Below are positions 1-8,006 of a stretch of 43,985 nt of DNA, in pieces. How positions within the stretch are numbered: position 1 is the stretch's first letter; each line of letters opens with the position of its first letter. A program made the translations under genes and the position numbers. The notes below the pieces were generated by a model. That model worked only from the letters and a program-made list of their open reading frames with translations. It did not search any database and was not told where the DNA came from. The stretch comes from Actinomycetota bacterium. Lineage in GTDB: Bacteria > Actinomycetota > Acidimicrobiia > Acidimicrobiales > Acidimicrobilacustridaceae. The stretch covers positions 1 to 43,985 of the forward strand of contig JACPNV010000047.1 of NCBI GenBank assembly GCA_016185305.1, in the 5' to 3' direction.

Positions 1-105
1 CGCCTCCAGCGCCGCCTCTTCAAGGGCGGCGGTGTAGATCGGCTTGAGGTCCTTCGCGACCGCTTTGCGATCCTTGTACCCGACGTGCTTGAGGGAGTTG
101 TCCGT
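1..105 (-). pseudogene. IS256-family (mutator-type) transposase remnant
   Basis: Read on the minus strand, bases 99 to 1 give an uninterrupted peptide NSLKHVGYKDRKAVAKDLKP followed by IYTAALEEAALEA. From memory this matches the conserved region of IS256/mutator transposases in which the 'YKDRK...DLKPIYTA' stretch is typical. The frame is closed by a stop at 106-108 only two codons before this peptide, and no start codon is present, so the 5' part of the gene is missing. The fragment also runs off the left end of the window, so its 3' extent is unknown. It is most likely a dead insertion-sequence remnant cut at about position 100. No terminal inverted repeat could be identified in the visible part. 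Confidence 0.75.
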
Positions 106-197
106 TTACCGGCCTTCGACAGGGCTTGCTGAGGGTCCACCCGTTGTTGAAGTGATCGGTTCATAGTGAGCTTGAGGACCGCGGAGGGGGGCACGAG

Positions 198-455
198 ATG
201 CCGGAAGTTCGCCTCACTGTTGAAGACGATGTCGAGCTCGCCGAGCTGTTGGAGTTCGTGGGTGACTGGCTGAACGACGCCGCGCTGGAGCGGTCATTGG
301 AAGCTTTTGGCGGGGCTGGTTCTGCCGGGGCGCTGCGGGCGGATCTCGGAAGAAGGAGATCTGGCGCGCATCGATCGGTGGTGGTCGCTCAGTTGAGCGG
401 CTCGGGCACGGCAACCGGCTCGGTTCCGGTGGCGGCGGCGAGAGCGTTGCGGTAG
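198..455 (+). pseudogene. Small hypothetical ORF, probably 3'-truncated, next to the IS remnant
   Basis: An ATG at 198 follows a purine-rich stretch (ggaggggggcacgag) that is a good ribosome-binding site. The first ~50 residues (MPEVRLTVEDDVELAELLEF and onward, with 'ALRADLGR') look like a normal acidic, helical protein. After about residue 50 the sequence turns into Arg/Ser/Val-rich translation that overlaps the 3' end of the convergent acyltransferase gene. This suggests the natural C-terminus was lost at a junction near 345. I have no firm family assignment. Because it lies between a transposase fragment and a gene end, it is probably part of the same scar of past insertion or deletion. 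Confidence 0.4.
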
Positions 456-3220
456 TTGCGCACGACGTCGAAGAGGATGGGCGCCAGCCAGTCTTTGGTC
501 ACGATGGCGCCGGTCTCACCGGTGAGGTGGATCCCGTCGGGGCGCATCCGCGAATCGATCGACCCGCCCGGCCACGTCTTCGCGTACTCGGCGTAGTCCG
601 CCACCACCATCCACGGGCGGGTCTTGGCCACCTCGCGGATGATCTCGTTCACCCGCTGCATGCGCTCGGGCTTCTCGACGGGATAGCTCTTGTTGGGGTT
701 GTCGGTGCGCCCGAGGTCGATCGGCGGCGCGGTGAGCCAGACGACCGGCTGCCCGTTCATGTGCAACACGTCCGCGGCACGGGAGAACTCGCCGGTGAGG
801 TAGGCGTCGTACTTGGGATCGCCCGGAGCGCGCCAGGTCTTGTCGCCGTCGAGCTGGCGGTCGGTCGTGTCCCACAGGTTGTCGAGGACGACGAGGACGT
901 CGGGCTTGTCCTGCTGGATGGCTTTGGGCCAGTCGGTCTCCCAGGTCTGGCACTCCTTGGGCACAGCCTCGGTCAGGTCTTTGTTCTTGCGGCTGCCACC
1001 CCGGCCGATGCCGCAGCCGATCTGGGCGACGCTACCGACGTTCATCGCCTTGGTCTGTTCGGCGTACTTGCCCATGCCGAGGCCGAGGCCGAGGGCGGCC
1101 GAGTCGCCCACCACCAGCGTCCGCACCGGCGCCATCTGGCCGGCCTGCTTGGCTTGGAACTCGGCCCGCTTCGCGGCGACCCAGTCGTCGTTGAACTGGT
1201 TGATGACGGTGTCGGCGAGGAACCTCTCGGACACCTCGCGGGCGGTCTCGGGGGAGAAGTGCACACCGTCGGGGCGGAGGCGCTGGTCTTCGCCCGACTG
1301 CTCGAGCCAGCCGGCGAGGTCGAGCACGCGCACCTTGCCGGGTCGAAGGGTCGGGAGCGTCCTCACGATCTCGTTGAACCGCTTGGCCCGCGCCGGGTCG
1401 GCCGCTTCACCTCGGAGCCGGCGCGCGTCCTGGCCCTTCGGCGCGCCGATGCGCGGCAGGGTCATCCAATACACCGCGGCCCCGTTGGCGGAGAGGAGAT
1501 CGATGACCGCGGTCATCTCCTTGGTGAGGTAGTCGTCGAACCGGGGCTCGCCGATCGTGTACCACTTCCCCGGCTCTTCCGCGAACTGGTGGGAGATGAC
1601 CTCCCATGGCCCGTCCTGCACGATGGCGATGTTCGGCTTCTTCGCGTCGAGCTCTTCCTTGAACGTCTGGTCCCAGCGGTTGCACTTCTCCTGGTTCTTG
1701 CCGACGCCGTTGTAGTCCATCAGGTAGCCGCCCCGGATGAGGCTGCACCCGAGCTCGGTGACCCCACCTACGAGATCGCCCTTGCCGCTCATCGTCAAGA
1801 ACTGGTTGAGGCCGAACGCGGTCTCGAGTGCGGTGGAGTCGCCGAACATCGCTATGCGCGGGCGGGGCGGCGTGGTGGAGTTGGGGTCGAAGGCAGGTGG
1901 GGGGGCGTCGCTGAACTTGAGTTGTTGCTGGGCGAGCTCGAAGTCGATGACGGGTGGTGGTGCCGTGAGCCCGACGACGAGGGCGGTGATGCCGAGGACG
2001 GTGATGGCGACGGGCGCGAACCGTACGGGCCGGATGCGCCAGCCCCGGGCGCGGAGGGGCTGGCCTTGCCGGATCGGGGTCTCGAGGTAGCGGTAGGAGA
2101 CGATGGAGACCGCGAGCGTGAGCGCGACGCGGACGATGAACAGCTCGAAGCCGCTGAGCGGGACGCGCTCTTCGTTGACCGCCAGGTAGATGGGCCAGTG
2201 GTACAGGTAGACGCCGTAGGAGATCTTCCCCATCCACCGCATCGGCGCGGTCGACAGCAGCGATGCCACCGGGCCGATCGGCAGCAACGTCGAGATGATG
2301 ACGAGCACCGTGAGCAGCGAGTAGGCGAAGAAGCCGCCGAGGTAGAGCGGGTCGCTCTGCTGGCTGATGGTGGCCCACAGGCCCACCGAGATCGTCAATG
2401 CGCCCGCGCCGGCCGCGGCCATGGCGACCTGCACGCGCCGCGAGCCGGCGAGCCGGTCGGTGAACGGCCGGTAGTAGAGGATCACGGCGAGCAGCGCACC
2501 GATGAGAAGCTCGGCGGCGCGGGCGTCGGTGCCGTAGTAGAGCCGGTCCTTCGAGTAGCCCCAGACGATCGGCAGGATGATCGAGGCGGCGGTGAGGGCG
2601 GCAAGGATCGCCCCGAAGATCGCCCGCGAGTTGCGGCTCACCCGCAGCACGGCGAACGCCAGCAACGGGTACAGGAGGTAGAACTGCTCCTCGATGGCGA
2701 GGCTCCAGAAGTGCTGGATGGGCGACGGCGCCGAGAACAGCTCGGCATAGGACTTGCCCGAGAGCACGAAGCGCCAGTTGGCGACGTAGGTGAGACCGGA
2801 CCAGATGTCGCCGCCGATGTTGGAGCGGGCGACCGGATCACCGAAGAACGCGACGAGCACGGCGAGGGCCATGGCCGCCAGCGCGGCCGGCATGAGCCGG
2901 CGGAAGCGGCGGGTCCAGAACAGTCGCAGGTCGACGTGGCCGGTTGCGTTGCTCTCGGCGAGGATCAGCGAGGTGATGAGAAAGCCCGAGAGCGTGAAGA
3001 ACGTGGAGACACCGAGGTAGCCGCCGACGGCCCACGAGAACCCGGCGTGGAAGAAGAGCACCGAGATGACGGCGAGACCGCGGAGGCCGTCGAGCGCCGG
3101 GAAGTACGGGAGGTAACCGCCCGACGAAGGCTGCTCGGCTCCCTTCGTCTCGACGACAGGGCCCGCGTCGCGGTGAAGCGGTTCGAGATCGATGGGTCGG
3201 TCGACCTCGGCTATCGCCAC
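389..3220 (-). CDS. Acyltransferase-3 (OafA/YrhL-type) membrane protein with two tandem C-terminal SGNH domains
   Basis: This is a membrane-bound O-acyltransferase of the acyltransferase-3 family, expected to acylate a cell-surface glycan. Residues ~40-405 hold the family start motif (YFPALDGLRGLAV), the 'SGFLITSLI' segment, 'FWSLAIEEQFYLLYP' and about ten hydrophobic segments. The extracytoplasmic part then contains two SGNH hydrolase-like domains. The first has GDSTAL near residue 458 and RPDGVHF near 650; the second has GDSAALGL near 703 and RPDGIHL near 898. Family members normally carry one SGNH domain, so the second looks like a diverged internal duplication. The start is uncertain: GTG 3220 has AGGGAG eight bases upstream, while the frame can also start at GTG 3265. 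The gene is transcribed alone from a TAGACT box at 3359-3364. Acyl donor and acceptor cannot be read from sequence. Confidence 0.9.
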   Translation of the reverse strand: MAIAEVDRPIDLEPLHRDAGPVVETKGAEQPSSGGYLPYFPALDGLRGLAVISVLFFHAGFSWAVGGYLGVSTFFTLSGFLITSLILAESNATGHVDLRLFWTRRFRRLMPAALAAMALAVLVAFFGDPVARSNIGGDIWSGLTYVANWRFVLSGKSYAELFSAPSPIQHFWSLAIEEQFYLLYPLLAFAVLRVSRNSRAIFGAILAALTAASIILPIVWGYSKDRLYYGTDARAAELLIGALLAVILYYRPFTDRLAGSRRVQVAMAAAGAGALTISVGLWATISQQSDPLYLGGFFAYSLLTVLVIISTLLPIGPVASLLSTAPMRWMGKISYGVYLYHWPIYLAVNEERVPLSGFELFIVRVALTLAVSIVSYRYLETPIRQGQPLRARGWRIRPVRFAPVAITVLGITALVVGLTAPPPVIDFELAQQQLKFSDAPPPAFDPNSTTPPRPRIAMFGDSTALETAFGLNQFLTMSGKGDLVGGVTELGCSLIRGGYLMDYNGVGKNQEKCNRWDQTFKEELDAKKPNIAIVQDGPWEVISHQFAEEPGKWYTIGEPRFDDYLTKEMTAVIDLLSANGAAVYWMTLPRIGAPKGQDARRLRGEAADPARAKRFNEIVRTLPTLRPGKVRVLDLAGWLEQSGEDQRLRPDGVHFSPETAREVSERFLADTVINQFNDDWVAAKRAEFQAKQAGQMAPVRTLVVGDSAALGLGLGMGKYAEQTKAMNVGSVAQIGCGIGRGGSRKNKDLTEAVPKECQTWETDWPKAIQQDKPDVLVVLDNLWDTTDRQLDGDKTWRAPGDPKYDAYLTGEFSRAADVLHMNGQPVVWLTAPPIDLGRTDNPNKSYPVEKPERMQRVNEIIREVAKTRPWMVVADYAEYAKTWPGGSIDSRMRPDGIHLTGETGAIVTKDWLAPILFDVVRNYRNALAAATGTEPVAVPEPLN

Positions 3221-3358
3221 CCGTACGACTCCCTGACCATGAAGCGCGCGCGAGCACGCGAGCACGATGCACTGGCCCGCATCGGGATGTCGGAAGATCC
3301 GGGTGGATCGAAGGGTCGCCTCATGGGGAGCGGGTCTCGCAGCCGCGGGGTTTCGAGG

Positions 3359-3364
3359 AGTCTA
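3359..3364 (-). promoter_or_regulatory. Putative -10 box for the acyltransferase gene
   Basis: Minus-strand TAGACT matches TANNNT. It would give a leader of roughly 130 bases to the GTG at 3220. No clear -35 hexamer is visible. Confidence 0.35.
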
Positions 3365-3413
3365 CAAAGCCGACCTGGTCAGACCTAGTTCATGCGCCGG
3401 CGGTGTTGCACCG

Positions 3414-3419
3414 TAAGAT
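3414..3419 (+). promoter_or_regulatory. Putative -10 box for the acyl-CoA dehydrogenase operon
   Basis: Plus-strand TAAGAT lies about 90 bases before the ATG at 3511. A transcript from here would carry the two 23-bp repeats (3439-3484) in its leader. Confidence 0.35.
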
Positions 3420-3438
3420 CGCCACGGGCTCGTAGCGT

Positions 3439-3484
3439 GGCAACGGTCAGCGATCCCGCGCGGCAACGGTCAGCGATCCCGCGC
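3439..3484. repeat. Two perfect tandem copies of a 23-bp unit
   Basis: The unit ggcaacggtcagcgatcccg followed by cgc occurs at 3439-3461 and again, without spacer, at 3462-3484. It lies 26 bases upstream of the acyl-CoA dehydrogenase ATG and downstream of its likely -10 box. It could be a two-site operator or simply a slippage duplication; no palindrome typical of a TetR operator is evident. Confidence 0.9.
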
Positions 3485-3510
3485 TGCGACGATTAGTTAG
3501 GGGGGACGGC

Positions 3511-4758
3511 ATGTTCGAATGGAATGACGAGCAGACGATGCTGCGCGACGCGGTGCGCCAGTTCATCGAGAAGGAGGTCGTCCCGATCCACGAAGAGCTC
3601 GAGCACGGCGACACCCCGCCCTATGACGTGCTGCGCAAGCTGTTCGCGACCTTCGGCATGGACGTCATGGCCCGTGAGGGGTTCAAGCAGCGCATCGAAC
3701 TCGAGAAGCAGGCGGAGGAGGCCAAAGCCCGCGGCGAGGAGGTTCCCGAGAAGCCAACCCGCGGTGAGGGCGGCGGTGGGATGGACCCGTCGTTCACGAT
3801 GATCCCGATCATCGAGCTCTGCCGCTACTCACCGGGCATGGTGACGGCCATGGGCGTGTCGATGGGCCTGACGTCGGCGGCGATCACCAGCCGCGGCACG
3901 ATCCGCCAGAAGGAGCGGTGGGTGCCGGATCTGCTCACGCTCGAGAAGGTCGGGGCGTGGGCGATCACTGAGCCGAACTCGGGGTCCGACGCCTTCGGCT
4001 CGATGAAGTCGACGGCCCGCAAGGACGGCGACGAGTACGTGTTGAACGGTTCGAAGACGTTCATCACCAACGGCCCCTACGCCGACACGATCGTCTTCAT
4101 CTGCAAGCTCGACGAAGGCAACCCGCCTGACGAGCGCAAGATCCTCTCGTTCGTGCTCGACTCGGGCATGCCCGGGCTGGAGCAGTCCAAACCTCTTCGC
4201 AAGATGGGCCTGCACTCCTCGCCGACCGGCGAGCTGTTCCTCTCCGATGTCCGTGCCGGGCGCGACCGGTTGATCGGCGAGACCGAAGATGTCCCGGCCG
4301 GCGGCCGTGAAGGCGCGAAAGACACGTTCTCGATGGAGCGGTCGGGTGTCGCGGCGATGGCCCTCGGCATCATCCAGCAGTGCCTCGAGCAGTCCATCGA
4401 CTACGCGAAGGAACGCGTCCAGTTCGGCCAACCCATCGGACAGTTCCAGCTCATCCAAGAGAAGCTCGCCCGCATGGAGGTGCACCGTCTCAACGTGCAG
4501 AACCTCGTGTTCCGCTACATCGAGATGTCGAAGGCCGGCAGGGGGCTGACGCTGGCCGAGGCGTCGGCGATGAAGCTCTACGCGGCGCGAGCCGCGACCG
4601 AGGTCGCCCTGGAGGCCGTCCAGCTCTTCGGCGGCAACGGCTACATGTCCGAGTTCAAGGTCGAGCAGCTCGCCCGCGACGCCAAGGTCCTCCAGATCTA
4701 TGCGGGCACCGACGAGATCCAGATCACCCACATCGCCAAGGACCTGCTGCGCCGGTGA
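3511..4758 (+). CDS. Acyl-CoA dehydrogenase, isovaleryl/long-chain type active site
   Basis: This is an FAD-dependent acyl-CoA dehydrogenase of 415 residues that introduces the alpha-beta double bond into an acyl-CoA. It shows the N-terminal helical part, the middle beta domain with 'AWAITEPNSGSDAFG' and 'FITNGPYADTIV', and the C-terminal helices with 'QLFGGNGYMSEF'. The position that holds the catalytic Glu in MCAD/SCAD (IYEGT) is Ala here (IYAGTDEIQ, about residue 398). Instead Glu276 in 'SMERSGVAA' matches the Glu of isovaleryl-CoA and long-chain enzymes, so the enzyme should be active with that geometry. A charged insert at residues ~65-90 (KQAEEAKARGEE and following) is unusual. ATG 3511 is preceded by a GGGGGG ribosome-binding site. 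It leads a run of four same-strand genes. The substrate is not deducible. Confidence 0.93.
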   Translation: MFEWNDEQTMLRDAVRQFIEKEVVPIHEELEHGDTPPYDVLRKLFATFGMDVMAREGFKQRIELEKQAEEAKARGEEVPEKPTRGEGGGGMDPSFTMIPIIELCRYSPGMVTAMGVSMGLTSAAITSRGTIRQKERWVPDLLTLEKVGAWAITEPNSGSDAFGSMKSTARKDGDEYVLNGSKTFITNGPYADTIVFICKLDEGNPPDERKILSFVLDSGMPGLEQSKPLRKMGLHSSPTGELFLSDVRAGRDRLIGETEDVPAGGREGAKDTFSMERSGVAAMALGIIQQCLEQSIDYAKERVQFGQPIGQFQLIQEKLARMEVHRLNVQNLVFRYIEMSKAGRGLTLAEASAMKLYAARAATEVALEAVQLFGGNGYMSEFKVEQLARDAKVLQIYAGTDEIQITHIAKDLLRR

Positions 4759-4783
4759 CGGTCGCCGGCGTTTGGATCTCCGC

Positions 4784-5536
4784 ATGACCGAACCAGACGT
4801 CCATCGCCGACCGCCGCCGGCAGCACCGGCCCGCCCGCGGCCGCGATGGGGTTGCGGCGACATCGCGTACGGCATCTTGCTCGCGTACGCCGTGAGCTTC
4901 GTGTTCCTCATCGCCCTCGCGCTGGCGGGCATCCCGGAGGGCAGCCTCGCCTACACGGTCTTCGGTGCCCTGTCGGTCTGGATCGGCCTGGGTGGTTGGG
5001 CGTTGTTCTGCTCGTGGGTGAAGGGCCTCGGCCGCCTCGAGCTCGACTTCGGTTGGGCGTTCCGGTGGTTCGACGTGTTCGTCGGCCTCGGATTGGCACT
5101 CACGATGCTGCTGGCCGGCTTCGGGCTCGCCGTGGCCCAACAGCTCATCGGCGTCGAAGAGGTCGGCAACGCACAGTTCCTCGAGAACCAGCAAGCGAGC
5201 GGCCCCGGCTGGACATACCTGGGGCTCACCCTCATGGTCGCGATCGGCGCGCCGATCGTCGAGGAGCTGTTCTTCCGAGGGCTCGCCTTCGCCGCGCTGG
5301 CGAGGCGGTTCGGCCCCGGGATCGCGGTCGCCGGATCGTCGTTGATCTTCGGCTCGCTCCACCTCCAGCCGGGCCCCTTGGTGCCGGTGCTGTTCCTCGT
5401 CACGAACCTCATCATGGTCGGGCTCGTGCTCGGCCTCAGTCGTTGGTACTTCAAACGAACCGGGCCGGCCGTGTTCGCGCACGTGTTCTTCAACCTCACT
5501 GCCGCGCTTGCCATCCTCGCGGGCGCAACCGGCTGA
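4784..5536 (+). CDS. CPBP family intramembrane glutamic protease (Abi/Rce1-like)
   Basis: This is a 250-residue polytopic membrane protein of the CPBP (CAAX protease and bacteriocin-processing) family. The diagnostic motifs are present: EELFFRG (EExxxR) near residue 163, a His in 'FGSLHLQPG' and a second His/Asn pair in 'FAHVFFNLT'. These are the catalytic glutamates and histidines of Rce1-type proteases, so an active intramembrane protease is expected. The Pro/Arg-rich N-terminus (about 25 residues) is cytoplasmic. ATG 4784 begins 25 bases after the acyl-CoA dehydrogenase stop; the open frame reaches further upstream but overlaps that gene, so I reject the longer form. The substrate is unknown, and nothing nearby resembles a CAAX protein or bacteriocin. 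Confidence 0.88.
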   Translation: MTEPDVHRRPPPAAPARPRPRWGCGDIAYGILLAYAVSFVFLIALALAGIPEGSLAYTVFGALSVWIGLGGWALFCSWVKGLGRLELDFGWAFRWFDVFVGLGLALTMLLAGFGLAVAQQLIGVEEVGNAQFLENQQASGPGWTYLGLTLMVAIGAPIVEELFFRGLAFAALARRFGPGIAVAGSSLIFGSLHLQPGPLVPVLFLVTNLIMVGLVLGLSRWYFKRTGPAVFAHVFFNLTAALAILAGATG

Positions 5537-5560
5537 TCGCCGGCGTGCAAGAGTGAGCCG

Positions 5561-6229
5561 ATGGCTGAGCTCGCGGTCGTGTTCACCGGTGGCGACCCAC
5601 CAGGCGGCGCCGCGGTGGCGGGCTTGCCGGACGACCGGTTCGTCGTGGCCGCCGACTCGGGGCTCGAGCACGCCGCCAGCCTCGGCGTCGCGGTCGACGT
5701 AGCGGTCGGCGACTTCGACTCTGTCGACCCCGCCGCGCTGGCGAGCGCGGAGCTCGCGGGTGCGCGGATCGAACGTCATCCGGTCGCGAAAGATCAGACC
5801 GATCTCGAGTTGGCGTTGGACGTCGCCACTGCGTCGGGAGCGTCACGGGTCATGGTCATAGGCGGGCACGGGGGCCGCATCGATCACTGGTTGGGAAACG
5901 TCGCCCTGCTGGCGTCGTCGCGCTATGAGGCGGTTCGCGTCGAGGCGCGCTCGGGCCCGTCACGCCTGTTCGTCGTGCGCGATCATGTCGAGCTCGAGGG
6001 TGAGGTCGGAGAGCACGTGTCGCTCCTCGCGTGGAACGGCCCGGCCGCCGGGGTGCGCACGTCGGGGTTGCGGTGGGCGCTGCACGGCGAACGGCTCGAG
6101 GCAGGAACATCTCGCGGCATCAGCAACGAGCTGATCGAGACGACTGGTTCAGTCAGCGTGAGCCGGGGCGTGCTGCTCGTCGTGCTGCCGGGCGAAGGTG
6201 CCGGCGCCGGTGCCCGGCGGGCAGAATGA
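5561..6229 (+). CDS. thiN: Thiamine pyrophosphokinase
   Basis: It transfers pyrophosphate from ATP to thiamine to make thiamine diphosphate in the cytoplasm. The 222-residue protein has the family signature: 'VVAADSGLEHA' near residue 29, 'VAVGDFDSVDP' near 49, 'KDQTDLELALD' near 77 (the Asp-rich Mg/ATP site) and 'GGHGGRIDHWLGN' near 103, followed by the C-terminal beta-barrel thiamine-binding part. It starts 24 bases after the CPBP protease gene. The stop is followed within one base by the next ATG (6231), so the two genes are almost certainly co-transcribed. No thiamine riboswitch was recognised upstream. Confidence 0.92.
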   Translation: MAELAVVFTGGDPPGGAAVAGLPDDRFVVAADSGLEHAASLGVAVDVAVGDFDSVDPAALASAELAGARIERHPVAKDQTDLELALDVATASGASRVMVIGGHGGRIDHWLGNVALLASSRYEAVRVEARSGPSRLFVVRDHVELEGEVGEHVSLLAWNGPAAGVRTSGLRWALHGERLEAGTSRGISNELIETTGSVSVSRGVLLVVLPGEGAGAGARRAE

Positions 6230-6230
6230 G

Positions 6231-6677
6231 ATGGTGGATGTCGAGGCCGAACTGGAAGCGCCGTGCAGCGTCGAGCGCCTGTTCGTGGAGGTCGACGACC
6301 TCGTTCGCTATCCAAGTTGGCTGAGCATCGTTCCTCGCGCGGTGGCGGCGGAAGACGGTGAGTCGTGGGTCGTCGACCTGCGCGGCCGCCTCGGCCCGAT
6401 GGCCCGATCGAAGCGACTGCGCATGGTGCGCACTGCTCATGAGGCCCCGAGCCACTGCCGGTTCGAGCGGGAGGAACAGGACGGCCGCAACCACTCTCGC
6501 TGGGTGCTGGATGCGACGGTCGAGCCGGCCGGCACGGGCACGAGCAAGCTCATCATGCGACTGCACTACGGCGGGACGTTCGGTGGCTCGCTGCTCGAAC
6601 GGATGCTTCGCGACGAGATCGAACGATCGCGACCAGCGCTGCTCGAACGGGTGGCCGGGGCCGAGGCCGCCGGCTGA
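6231..6677 (+). CDS. SRPBCC/START-fold protein (polyketide cyclase / COQ10-like)
   Basis: This 148-residue protein has the SRPBCC lipid-binding fold pattern. It opens with 'VEAELEAPCSVERLFVEVDD' and 'YPSWLSIVPRAV', continues with four alternating beta strands (for example 'SKRLRMVRT', 'SRWVLDATVEP', 'SKLIMRLHYGG') and ends in the long amphipathic helix 'LLERMLRDEIERSRPALLERV'. Such proteins bind hydrophobic small molecules; the ligand is not predictable. ATG 6231 directly follows the thiamine pyrophosphokinase stop. An ATG-like frame extension inside the previous gene is less likely. It is the last gene of the operon and ends eight bases from the convergent MFS gene. Confidence 0.82.
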   Translation: MVDVEAELEAPCSVERLFVEVDDLVRYPSWLSIVPRAVAAEDGESWVVDLRGRLGPMARSKRLRMVRTAHEAPSHCRFEREEQDGRNHSRWVLDATVEPAGTGTSKLIMRLHYGGTFGGSLLERMLRDEIERSRPALLERVAGAEAAG

Positions 6678-6685
6678 GCGTTCGG

Positions 6686-7960
6686 TCATTCGGTGAGCAC
6701 GGAGCTCGGCCGGCCCGCGAGAAGGCCGAGGCTTCCAGCCGCGAGCAGCAGCACGGCGCCGGCCCAGTAGACGGCGGTTATCCCGAACCTGTCCGCCACG
6801 ACGCCGCCGACGGCGATGCTGGTCATGCGGGCGGTTTGCCAGACGACGTCGTAGAACGCGAACACCCGGCCGCGCAGCCGATCGGGGACCGAGGTCTGGA
6901 GGACCGAGTTGTACGCGACCGTGCCCGTGCTCGTCCCCAAGCCGTACACGGCGAGCGCGGCGGCGGCGATCGCGAAGTTGGAAGCGGCGGCAAGGACGAG
7001 GTCGACCAGACCGCGCAGCAGGTACGGGCCGAACAGCAACGAGGGCCGGCGCGCGTCGGCGAAGACGCGCTGCATCAGCAGCGGTCCGAGGCCCGCACCG
7101 ACGCCGATCGCCCCGATGAGCAACCCGAACTGGCCCGCGCCGACGCCCAAGTGTTGTCCCGCGAGCACGACCAAGAGGGCCGACGTCGCTCCCGCAGACA
7201 GCGCCGCGAGTCCCTGGACGCCGGCGAGCACGGTCAGGAACCGGCTCGCCCTGATCGCTCGGAGACCTTCGGCCACATCGGCCCGGTGCCTGGCACGCGC
7301 CGCGACGGGACGGGACGCGAGACGCAGCCCTCGCAGCATCCCGGCCGACGCGACGAAGGTGGCGGCGTTGATGGCGAACGCGGGTCCGGCACCCGCGATG
7401 GCGACGAGGGCACCGGCCAGAGGCGCCAATGCGATCTGGGAGATGACCGCGGAGGACCACAGTGCCGAGTTCGCACCCAGGATCTCGTCTTCGGCCACCA
7501 CCGCCGGCAGGATGCTGGAAGCGGCCGGGTTGAAGAACACGCTGGCCGCAGACAGCAAGAACGCCGCGAGGTAGATCACCGCGACCTGATCGTGGACGAG
7601 CACGAGCGAGACGGCGACCGCGGCCCGGCTGAGGTCGGCCGCGACCATCACCACCCTGCGGTCGTAGCGATCGACGACGGCCCCGGCGATGACGCCGAAC
7701 AGGATGACGGGCGCGACCTCGAAGGCGACGGTACCGGCCACCTGCAAACCCGAGCCGGTGAGTTGGTAGACGACGACAACCACCGCGACCATGTTGAACG
7801 TGTCGCCCGCCCGCGAGATCGTCTGCGCGGCGAGCAAGCGGCGGAACGCCGGGCGGGCCGCCGCCCGCCGCATGGCTGTCGGCCGGCTCTCACCGGTCAG
7901 GGCGGCCTCGGGTGGCGAAGATCCCGCCGGGCCCGGACCTGTTCGGGATGGGCGTGCCAC
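6686..7960 (-). CDS. MFS transporter (EntS-like drug/siderophore exporter type)
   Basis: This is a 424-residue 12-helix major facilitator. The first helix carries 'FRRLLAAQTISRAGDTFNMV', followed by 'VAGAVVDRYDRRVV', the loop 2-3 motif A typical of the EntS/MFS_3 group (G-x-x-x-D-R-x-x-R-R). Helices continue to 'AGAVLLLAAGSLGLLAGRPS'. Members export siderophores, macrolides or other small molecules; the specific substrate cannot be inferred. The GTG at 7960 is supported by a TATCGT -10 box with a seven-base gap, suggesting a leaderless message, although it gives a ~30-residue Pro/Ser-rich N-terminal extension before the first helix. It is monocistronic. Confidence 0.9.
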   Translation of the reverse strand: MARPSRTGPGPAGSSPPEAALTGESRPTAMRRAAARPAFRRLLAAQTISRAGDTFNMVAVVVVVYQLTGSGLQVAGTVAFEVAPVILFGVIAGAVVDRYDRRVVMVAADLSRAAVAVSLVLVHDQVAVIYLAAFLLSAASVFFNPAASSILPAVVAEDEILGANSALWSSAVISQIALAPLAGALVAIAGAGPAFAINAATFVASAGMLRGLRLASRPVAARARHRADVAEGLRAIRASRFLTVLAGVQGLAALSAGATSALLVVLAGQHLGVGAGQFGLLIGAIGVGAGLGPLLMQRVFADARRPSLLFGPYLLRGLVDLVLAAASNFAIAAAALAVYGLGTSTGTVAYNSVLQTSVPDRLRGRVFAFYDVVWQTARMTSIAVGGVVADRFGITAVYWAGAVLLLAAGSLGLLAGRPSSVLTE

Positions 7961-7967
7961 GCGACGG

Positions 7968-7973
7968 ACGATA
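7968..7973 (-). promoter_or_regulatory. -10 box, leaderless promoter of the MFS gene
   Basis: Minus-strand TATCGT followed by seven bases and then GTG 7960. The spacing matches the other leaderless starts in the window. Confidence 0.5.
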
Positions 7974-8006
7974 GGCGCTCGGCGCTGCGATCAGGCGCTG
8001 GTCAGG

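Noticed and set aside
527..3388. Long plus-strand open frame opposite the acyltransferase gene
   Set aside because: Low-complexity Val/Glu/Asp/Arg translation with no domain; the minus frame encodes a recognisable AT3-SGNH protein.
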